DNA from: an uncultured Bacteroidales bacterium
Lineage (GTDB): Bacteria > Bacteroidota > Bacteroidia > Bacteroidales > UBA932
Assembly (NCBI GenBank): GCA_946406095.1
Contig: CAMJJO010000037.1
Coordinates: forward strand, 1 to 12,465
Length of the DNA: 12,465 nucleotides
Direction of reading: 5' to 3'
Below, piece by piece: positions 8,001 through 12,465 of this stretch. The first letter of the stretch is position 1, and the number at the start of each line of letters is the position of its first letter. Position numbers and translations under genes: made by a program. Below the pieces are notes generated by a model. The model saw only the letters and a list, made by a program, of their open reading frames with translations, did not search any database and was not told the origin of the DNA.

Positions 8001-8294
8001 GTCGACCACCTTCGGGGCGTGTTTTGCCACCCCGGCGGCAAGCATCTTGTCTGCGATGAGATGGGCGATGAAGTTCTTTCCGGTGCCGGAGTCACCGAGG
8101 ATAAGGCTGTCCATGCCTATCCTGGTGCCACCCTGTGCCACCTGGAGTTTCTTGTCCATCTCGTCCAGAAGCCCGACGATGTCGTCTTTGGCTATCAGGC
8201 CTTTCTGGCTGGACGCGCTTGCAAGCTCTTCTCCGCAAAAGCGGCAGTATTTTGCTTCGGGGCGGTTCTCCTTACCGCATTTCTTGCAGGTCAT
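5004..8294 (-). CDS. Zinc-ribbon protein with one degenerate and three CbxX/CfxQ-type AAA+ modules
   Basis: 1096 residues. A zinc ribbon opens the protein (Cys3, Cys6, Cys17, Cys20). Module 1 (about 33-265) has an altered Walker A, GDSGTGKN at 67-74, and no acidic Walker B (GILIITNAQ at 119-127). Modules 2, 3 and 4 (about 274-540, 545-815, 825-1090) each have GNPGTGKT (322, 595, 879), FIDEAY (383, 656, 940), an AGY-x-x-EM sensor stretch (424, 700, 980) and an NPG/NSG-x-x-R finger region (437, 713, 993). Before each Walker B lies an aromatic pore-loop-like motif: GQFVG at 360, SQYTG at 633, GRFIG at 917. This is the CbxX/CfxQ group, which includes rubisco activase CbbX, SpoVK and the ESX ATPase EccA; family members usually have one such module, so three in one chain is unusual. 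It is probably a cytoplasmic ATP-driven remodelling machine for an unknown client. The gene starts 4 bases after the kinase stop and overlaps the FHA gene by 4. Confidence 0.95.
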   Translation of the reverse strand: MTCKKCGKENRPEAKYCRFCGEELASASSQKGLIAKDDIVGLLDEMDKKLQVAQGGTRIGMDSLILGDSGTGKNFIAHLIADKMLAAGVAKHAPKVVDAADWGEFSNDFDKNISALKDGILIITNAQKLLPKSKATDVTQLDKLFRRMRDIEGAPIVLLCGLHNDLSEFLEKNKDVHRLFEFDFVLPAFKIADLTALTLEVLKNRFGAGVSDDLPQKLDSHFAWFMRQVELGHTNGHLSEKVAEDIYVKARLRGSKTVEAQDIDNSECFIPKSEEQILSELDGFIGLQSVKDKIRAIIRNVKTKKEKGVKEKLLKDHYLFTGNPGTGKTTFARKFGEVLNAIGALPTGQFVEISGKDLIGQFVGDSEANVKNYVNKAMGGVLFIDEAYALKGSGDGKGGYGMDALNTLLSILENRKGEFVCIMAGYTKEMGELVRMNPGISSRCNITIEFPDYNAKELEQLFRMYLEHNDEKTTFTLDPKAEEMLPKVFEKMYLKRTDTFGNARAVRNLFDLAIERHSQRGAGDDVLSYADIVGEDGTKEISVEDVMKELDGFVGMKAVKDAIRRIAQEIAVQKQLIEMGEAAEGLTKYNFILTGNPGTGKTSVANTLGRIFYALGVTSTDRITKKEPKDIISQYTGESAKNMDAAITEAMGGVLFIDEAYGLNPVDATGQSTSPEGKKALEVLMTRMENEAGKFVVVCAGYPKEMADFLGANPGLTRRFSHTIHIDDYSAEELLEIYERAAKARKYNFSLADETVRMKALNMFQGMVAMKNDKFGNAGEAIKKVAETKTNINNRLKSIPFEQWTPELVRTALAEDIPYEEPEKVSIDKCLEELNALVGLEGVKSSLTKLAHTINNEIESAKLEGRRPVIPLGHYLFLGNPGTGKTTVARLMGKILYSMGALPSPKVIEVDKSNLVGRFIGETPAITSHVINSAMGGILFIDEAYQLSSEGYEGGYGKEALETLLKRLEDDRGKFVCIAAGYTYEMQTFINSNSGIPSRFPERNWITFEDYNPEELFQIFMIHARKGGYTLDPMAENAVKAKLTQMYNNRNRMFGNGREARNLFDEVKSNLAGRLAEEGGTHTPEERKTIMMEDVL
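5015..5019 (-). promoter_or_regulatory. Shine-Dalgarno-like GGAGG before the FHA gene
   Basis: GGAGG lies 7 bases upstream of the ATG at 5007, inside the last codons of the AAA+ gene. The PP2C, lipoprotein, zinc-ribbon and DnaJ-type genes lack such a site. It may be a codon-level coincidence, since it encodes Met-Glu-Asp. Confidence 0.35.
5637..7331 (-). repeat. Threefold internal repeat of AAA+ modules 2-4
   Basis: The Walker A stretches at 7308-7331, 6489-6512 and 5637-5660 all encode GNPGTGKT in nearly the same bases, and the FIDEAY stretches recur at matching distances downstream (about 54-61 residues later). The spacing between copies is 273 and 284 residues. This shows internal duplication of one AAA+ module. 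Most sequence between the motifs has diverged, so the duplication is old. Confidence 0.85.
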
Positions 8295-8298
8295 ATGC

Positions 8299-11200
8299 TT
8301 ATTCGGTTATTTCTATTGTTTTTTCGGCTTCCTTGGCCGCCTTACGGGCTGCTTTCCTCTCGGCCTTTATCTCCTTTGCGACTATCTTGTTTATCTTTTC
8401 CTGGGTCTTTTTGCTGAGACCTCCGGTTACGAAGATATCATTCGCCTTCTGGAACTCCTCCAGGGCCTTTTTTGTGCCGGGGCCGAAGGAGCCGTCCGGC
8501 TTGCCGGTGGTATAGCCTTTGTCGAGGAGGAACTGCTGCAGTTTCCTAACGTCTTCCCCTTTGTCGCCTTGTTTTAGGGGAGGGCAGTCCAGGTATGGTT
8601 CGACCTTCTCCAGGGCAGGGAACCAGGCCTGCACCACCGGAGCTGAAAACCTGTCGAAGCGTTCGCTCTTCGGTATGAAGATGGAGAAGAAAGCAAGCAC
8701 CCATATCGTTCCGATGAATACCAGCATCCATCTCCTGCGTATGTTCAGGTCGTCTTTCCAGTTGGCGATATCATAGTCGTTGAATGCACCATTCAGCGAA
8801 GAATCGAAGCTGGTTTCGTTGCTGAATGCATAGTAAAGCGGCTCCAGCACCTGTTCGTCGAAGCCCGGTTTAGTGAACTTCCGGGCCTGTTTGGCGTAGG
8901 AACTGTGGAAGAACACTGTCTTGATGCTGAACAGCACCAGCGCGGCTATTACCAGAAGCGCAAACACATACAGGATGAGGGATCCGAGGAACTTGACGAG
9001 CAGGAATATTATGAAAGAAGCCAGGGCTCCGCCGATGATAGGAACGATGCACCCATCGATATCGGAGTTGAAAAAGATGATGGCCGCGACGATTAGCCCT
9101 ATCGGCCAGAAGAATTTTTCCAGATTCAACCCGGTCATATCCAGCACAGGGTTGTCGATTATGCAGAATCCCAGCATAGTGAGCAGCAGGAGTCCGGGCA
9201 GGATGGCGAAAATCACCGTGGCGATGTGCTGCAGTACGCTGCGTATGCTCAACCCTCGGACGCGGGCCTTGCCTTTCGAGAGGATGTCACCGGCATCATC
9301 CCGTGCTTCGTCGAAACGAGATACGGGATATAGTTCCGGGTCAATCCTGCGAAGGTCTTCCACATAGTCGAGAAGCAACTTCTCATAAGCGAAACGGGGG
9401 CTCAGGTCGGCATTAGGATTCTCCTGATGAAAGATGCAGAGGAAGCCCGCCAGGCCCTTTTCCAACCATTCGGTCTTCAGTACTTTCTTGCTTTTGGCGA
9501 AGACCTCTTCCCGGCTTGTCACAACCGAGCCGTCGTTCGAGAACTCATACTCCGGATTCACACCGTAACCCTTGATCACCTTCATCATCGCAATTTGCAT
9601 ACGGGTTTCGTTGTCCTTGGGCCCCGCCTTCTTGGTATAATCGTCGCTGTTCCTGTCGGTGCAGTGTACGAACCAGGAACGCTGCTGTTTGAAGCGCTGG
9701 CCCTTGCTGTCGAAGAAGTCGGTTATGTAGTGATAATCCTCGGGTGAGTCGAAGTTGTTGATAACGTTGATGAGTGTATCAAGGGGGATCTGACGGTTGA
9801 GCGGCGCGTATTTCGGATCTTCCCACTCGTCGACCAATTTGTCGAAATCTCCACCGAACCGGCTCCAGTAGATATTGTATATCTTGTTGAAGAGCCGGCC
9901 TATGCCCTCCTGGGTCATAGCGTAATCTGGGTCGGAAGGGTCATTGCAAAGGTTGATGTCCGACAGGGGATCCACCATCTGCACCCTTACCATAAAGGTG
10001 GCACTGAGATTGCTCGAAGGGGGCAGTGCGTTTGCAAGGGCCTTGTCGTGCACCCACACCCACTCTTTGAAAACACCTGAGGCTATGTCACGTACCGTGT
10101 CCGGGTCGGCAACTGCAGTGTTGCAGAAGTTCCCGACATCTTTCAAGGTGAGGGCGGGGATCTCTACTTTTTCCCCGGTCTCCTTCGAAATACCTTTGAG
10201 ATAAAAAGGAGTATCTTTATCAAGTTTGTAAACCACCGCCATCAAGCCCAGGTCCTGGTCTAACGGATGGCGTTTCTCCACTATGTCATGGATTTCCAGC
10301 GCAAGTTCCGGGTAGGGCTTGAGCCAGCGCTCGATCTGGCCGCGATACAGATACTTCTTTGCGAGATCCATATCAGCTAACATGAATTTCGCCAGATCTT
10401 TGGGGGTGTTGGCTATCTGATGCCTGGTGGCATTGTAGGTGATGTTCAGATCCGCTATGATAAGATCCTCATCCACGGGCATGTCCTCCCCATCCATCGT
10501 GCGCAGGATCTCTCCCAGGTCCCAGCGCTTGAGTGGATCCTTGATAAGGAGCCCGCGGCATATCCTGGCAAGGGGGTCCGGCATGTCGGAAGGAACCGCA
10601 ATCCGCCCCTTGGTCTTGGCGATAGCCATTTCTCCTTCCTGGGCCTTGAAAGCTCCCTCGCCCAGCCAAAGCGACAGTATGGTCATGCCCAGCGAATAGA
10701 AATCCGCCTTTGGGGTGAGCTCGCAAAGGGTCTTCCCTTCCAGGAAGATGGCGTTCCGCGGGTCGTACACCTCCGGAGCCGCGTAGATGGGGGTGCGCAC
10801 CTGGCTGGTGACGCAGGACTCGCCGTTCTCCATCACGTCTGCGATACCGAAGTCGCAAAGTACGCTGTCCCAGCTATCGCGGTCTTTCAAAAGGATGTTG
10901 GCAGGCTTCACATCCTTGTGGATGATGCCCACCTTGTGCATCTGGTCCAGGGCCATCGCGGTTTTCAGCGCTATCGCGAGAATGGCATCAGCGTTGCCTT
11001 TGATGCCGGCTCCGGCCGCACTGCCCCCCGGGATGTACTCGAGGAGCTCGAAATCGCTGCCGTAGTCTATGATGTCGGCCAGATATCCTTTCCCCTTCAG
11101 TTTTTGAAGGGCGGGTATCACCTTCGTGTTGGTGTAAAACCCAGGGTGGCAGAGCTTCAGGGCGTATTGGCGGCGTTTGTCGGTAACGACATAGATATCG

Positions 11201-11397
11201 CCTTCGCCACCGCTCTGGAGGAATTTCACGACGGTATAGCTCTTCCCCCCGGCCTTTACGGTGTCGCCGGGGGAGTGGGCTCCGCCAGATGGAGCCGCCT
11301 TGGGGGCGTCTCCATTCGTTCCGGGTGCCGAAAGGGTAGCCTGCGGCGCGGTCAGCGTCGCCTGCGGAGCAGCCAATGTCTTCTGGTTATCGCTCAT
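8299..11397 (-). CDS. Transmembrane Ser/Thr protein kinase with C-terminal peptidoglycan-binding domain
   Basis: 1032 residues. The N-terminus (7-27) has a 7-residue Thr repeat and then a Pro/Gly-rich linker. The kinase domain covers about 52-300: glycine loop SGGEGDIYVV (62-71), catalytic Lys81, HKDVKPANILL (160-170, Lys in place of the usual Arg of HRD), CDFG (181-184), AAPE (206-209), DFYSLG (232-237) and Arg291. Key catalytic residues are present, so it should be active. Residues 300-715 are a long soluble region with a possible duplicated helical unit (331-399 and 417-480). Five hydrophobic stretches follow near 721-747, 762-776, 783-803, 805-830 and 890-908. An odd number of helices puts the C-terminus in the periplasm if the kinase is cytoplasmic. 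Residues 938-1000 match PG_binding_1 (GDKGEDVRKLQQFLLDKGY, DGSFGPGTKKALEEFQ), and the tail is Lys/Arg/Ala-rich. PASTA kinases of Gram-positives share this inside-out logic but use other sensor domains. It overlaps the gene before it as ATGA. Confidence 0.94.
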   Translation of the reverse strand: MSDNQKTLAAPQATLTAPQATLSAPGTNGDAPKAAPSGGAHSPGDTVKAGGKSYTVVKFLQSGGEGDIYVVTDKRRQYALKLCHPGFYTNTKVIPALQKLKGKGYLADIIDYGSDFELLEYIPGGSAAGAGIKGNADAILAIALKTAMALDQMHKVGIIHKDVKPANILLKDRDSWDSVLCDFGIADVMENGESCVTSQVRTPIYAAPEVYDPRNAIFLEGKTLCELTPKADFYSLGMTILSLWLGEGAFKAQEGEMAIAKTKGRIAVPSDMPDPLARICRGLLIKDPLKRWDLGEILRTMDGEDMPVDEDLIIADLNITYNATRHQIANTPKDLAKFMLADMDLAKKYLYRGQIERWLKPYPELALEIHDIVEKRHPLDQDLGLMAVVYKLDKDTPFYLKGISKETGEKVEIPALTLKDVGNFCNTAVADPDTVRDIASGVFKEWVWVHDKALANALPPSSNLSATFMVRVQMVDPLSDINLCNDPSDPDYAMTQEGIGRLFNKIYNIYWSRFGGDFDKLVDEWEDPKYAPLNRQIPLDTLINVINNFDSPEDYHYITDFFDSKGQRFKQQRSWFVHCTDRNSDDYTKKAGPKDNETRMQIAMMKVIKGYGVNPEYEFSNDGSVVTSREEVFAKSKKVLKTEWLEKGLAGFLCIFHQENPNADLSPRFAYEKLLLDYVEDLRRIDPELYPVSRFDEARDDAGDILSKGKARVRGLSIRSVLQHIATVIFAILPGLLLLTMLGFCIIDNPVLDMTGLNLEKFFWPIGLIVAAIIFFNSDIDGCIVPIIGGALASFIIFLLVKFLGSLILYVFALLVIAALVLFSIKTVFFHSSYAKQARKFTKPGFDEQVLEPLYYAFSNETSFDSSLNGAFNDYDIANWKDDLNIRRRWMLVFIGTIWVLAFFSIFIPKSERFDRFSAPVVQAWFPALEKVEPYLDCPPLKQGDKGEDVRKLQQFLLDKGYTTGKPDGSFGPGTKKALEEFQKANDIFVTGGLSKKTQEKINKIVAKEIKAERKAARKAAKEAEKTIEITE
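11323..11379 (-). repeat. Tandem 7-residue Thr repeat in the kinase N-terminus
   Basis: Kinase residues 7-25 consist of TLAAPQA, TLTAPQA and a partial TLSAP. At DNA level these are 21-base tandem copies with several differences. Each copy gives one Thr in the same local context (T-L-x-A-P). The stretch precedes the kinase fold and looks disordered, as autophosphorylation sites often are. Confidence 0.85.
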
Positions 11398-12305
11398 TCT
11401 CTTTTATAAACTTTCCGTTCGCCAATCTTCTCGGTAAACTTCTGTGCCCCTTCCGTGCCTTCCGGCACTATGTCGGTGCGGACGCATTTAATCCACTTTC
11501 CGCCGAATTCCCTCACTGCGCACTCGTTGGGATTGTTGTGAAGAACATGGCATCTATTGCATTCCCAGCACATTACGTCGTCCCGGATTATGCCGTACCA
11601 GGTTTTCTCTATCACTTCCATCATTGCCACTTTGCGGGCGGTGTAGTAGTTGCGCTGCTCCTGGGGTGTGGAACCGGCAGGGGGAAGCATTTCTTCCAGC
11701 ACCTTGTTGGTTTCGTCCACGGCCTTCTGATATTCCGCCAGGATGTCTTCCCGGGTGCGGCCTATCCTTCGCTGTGTCACCTTAGGTTTCTCGGCCGGTG
11801 TGAACCCCACCTTGGCCATCAGCTCGCGCAGACGGAGCTCGCCTTCGGTGGGCCCCTGGGGCTCTTCTGCCGCAGCTCCTTCAGGAGCGGCTGTCTCGAG
11901 TTCGGCCTCCAGCTCGGCCAGTTTGCTCATCAGCCGGGCTGCCTCATGGACTTTCGGGTCCTGCTTTGCCTTTTCCACGGCCCTGCGTGCAGCCTTGGAT
12001 AGGGGCAGATTGCATTTGCGGCAGAAAGAACGGAAATTGCGGGTATTGCAGTTGGGGCAAATCACTCCGTCCGACGGCATTCCGCACTCCGGGCAGTCAA
12101 CGTCTTCCGGGCGCATGGGGGCGCCGCAGAAAGTGCAGTAATCCACCAGTTTCCAACCACATACCGGGCAGATTTCGAAGTGCTTCTCTATGGGGGCACC
12201 GCAGTGCGGGCATACACCCGAGGCCTCTTTGGTCTTGGTCTCGGTCTTCACCGCAGTTCTTTCTGCAGTGCGCTCGCGTGTTCTGAACTCGGATTCTGCC
12301 ATCAT
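11394..12305 (-). CDS. Triple zinc-ribbon protein with extra C-terminal cysteine cluster
   Basis: 303 residues, soluble, with no signal peptide or membrane helix; family not recognised beyond its ribbons. After a charged Thr/Arg-rich leader come three zinc ribbons: Cys32/35 with Cys46/49, Cys57/60 with Cys71/74, and Cys83/86 with Cys95/98. Residues 104-140 (KAARRAVEKAKQD, then KLAELEAELE) are charged and likely helical or coiled coil. A Pro/Glu linker leads to a second helical region (155-240). A further cluster, CWECNRCH (246-253) with Cys262 and Cys274, could bind another zinc. There is no enzyme motif, so an adaptor or scaffold role is likely. ATG ATG opens the frame; I chose the first because it makes the ATGA overlap with the gene before it, although the second ATG at 12302 is equally possible. 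It overlaps the kinase gene by 4 bases. Its ribbons look like those of the AAA+ and FHA proteins. Confidence 0.88.
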   Translation of the reverse strand: MMAESEFRTRERTAERTAVKTETKTKEASGVCPHCGAPIEKHFEICPVCGWKLVDYCTFCGAPMRPEDVDCPECGMPSDGVICPNCNTRNFRSFCRKCNLPLSKAARRAVEKAKQDPKVHEAARLMSKLAELEAELETAAPEGAAAEEPQGPTEGELRLRELMAKVGFTPAEKPKVTQRRIGRTREDILAEYQKAVDETNKVLEEMLPPAGSTPQEQRNYYTARKVAMMEVIEKTWYGIIRDDVMCWECNRCHVLHNNPNECAVREFGGKWIKCVRTDIVPEGTEGAQKFTEKIGERKVYKRE

Positions 12306-12465
12306 CCGGTGCGTATCAAGCCGTCCACGGCCTCGTTCACTGCAGCAAATGCATTGTTGAAAAGACGCTGCGTGGGGAAGCCTTTGATTTTATAGCCATT
12401 GTCGGTCTCTAGAGCGATGACAATGTTGCCGTAGATGGGGTATCCTCCTCCGTAAAGCAAGGTGC
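12302..12465 (-). CDS. C-terminal 53 residues of an unidentified protein, cut by the right edge
   Basis: An open minus-strand frame enters from the right edge and ends in TGA at 12302-12304, which overlaps the next start as ATGA. The junction is the same as three others in the operon, which is the best evidence that it is a real gene. The visible tail begins TLLYGGGYPIYGNIVIALE, continues through a GYKIKGFPTQRLFNNAF segment and ends VDGLIRTG. A beta-strand pattern followed by an amphipathic helix is plausible. I recognise no family. A vWA protein of the TerY type would suit the context, but nothing in this tail supports it. Confidence 0.75.
   Translation of the reverse strand, partial: TLLYGGGYPIYGNIVIALETDNGYKIKGFPTQRLFNNAFAAVNEAVDGLIRTG

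Larger units (their letters stand above)
1555..12465 (-). other. Single compact operon of eight genes, promoter beyond the right edge
   Basis: All eight minus-strand genes abut. Overlaps are 4 bases at 12302-12305, 11394-11397, 5004-5007 and 4510-4513; gaps are 4 bases (8295-8298), 11 bases (3768-3778) and 8 bases (3235-3242). No gap could hold a promoter or a terminator. ATGA junctions usually mean stop-start translational coupling, which would keep protein ratios fixed. Co-transcription is inferred from spacing. Confidence 0.85.

Noticed and set aside
5673..8417. A 914-codon open frame on the plus strand, opposite the AAA+ gene
   Set aside because: It lies antisense to a gene with unmistakable AAA+ motifs. 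Its translation is low-complexity in style, rich in His, Leu and Gly, with no domain motif. Such long shadows arise from codon bias of the true gene.
10420..11409. A 329-codon plus-strand open frame opposite the kinase domain
   Set aside because: It mirrors the kinase codons, has no recognisable motif and no independent start context.
3779..12305. Calling the locus a type VI secretion regulatory module
   Set aside because: Kinase, FHA and PP2C are present, but no Tss, Hcp, VgrG or ClpV gene is visible, the FHA protein is a short zinc-ribbon form, and the AAA+ protein is CbxX-type, not ClpV.

Overview
The window is almost entirely coding. It looks chromosomal and bacterial, most likely Bacteroidota (probably a gut-type Bacteroidales). 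The lineage call is inferred from three things: a short SFSSC-type lipobox followed by charged residues, AT-rich leaders without Shine-Dalgarno sequences before several starts, and a RyR-domain/TrkA-like protein of a kind common in that phylum. By eye the GC content is moderate and uniform, with no sign of an inserted island. I see no tRNA, rRNA, CRISPR array, insertion sequence or integrase.

Layout. On the plus strand, 3-1580 holds one gene cut by the left edge: a membrane-anchored protein with two Rossmann/TrkA-N-like halves and a C-terminal RyR-like domain. Everything else is one tightly packed minus-strand operon, transcribed from the right edge towards the left. In order of transcription it contains: the tail of an unidentified gene (12302-12465); a triple zinc-ribbon protein (11394-12305); a membrane Ser/Thr kinase with a periplasmic-type peptidoglycan-binding domain (8299-11397); a zinc-ribbon protein with four AAA+ modules (5004-8294); a zinc-ribbon FHA protein (4510-5007); a PP2C phosphatase (3779-4513); a small lipoprotein with a C-terminal membrane helix (3243-3767); and a DnaJ-type CxxCxGxG multi-membrane protein (1555-3234). 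Four junctions are 4-base ATGA overlaps and the other three gaps are 4, 11 and 8 bases, so the genes are probably co-transcribed and translationally coupled. The promoter must lie beyond the right edge. The last operon gene and the plus-strand gene converge and overlap by 26 bases.

How the genes may work together (inference). The set has a complete phosphothreonine cycle: kinase as writer, FHA as reader, PP2C as eraser. The kinase has its kinase domain predicted in the cytoplasm and a PG-binding domain predicted in the periplasm, so it may report on the cell wall. Its N-terminus carries a 7-residue Thr repeat that could be the phosphosite read by the FHA protein. Zinc ribbons in three proteins and a cysteine-rich zinc module in a fourth suggest they assemble together. 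The AAA+ protein, three of whose modules are of the CbxX/CfxQ (SpoVK, EccA-like) type, would be the mechanical output. The layout recalls the kinase/FHA/phosphatase module of type VI secretion and the TerY-P triad, but no secretion structural gene, vWA protein or Ter gene is visible here. I regard it as a candidate poorly described envelope-linked phosphosignalling and remodelling system.
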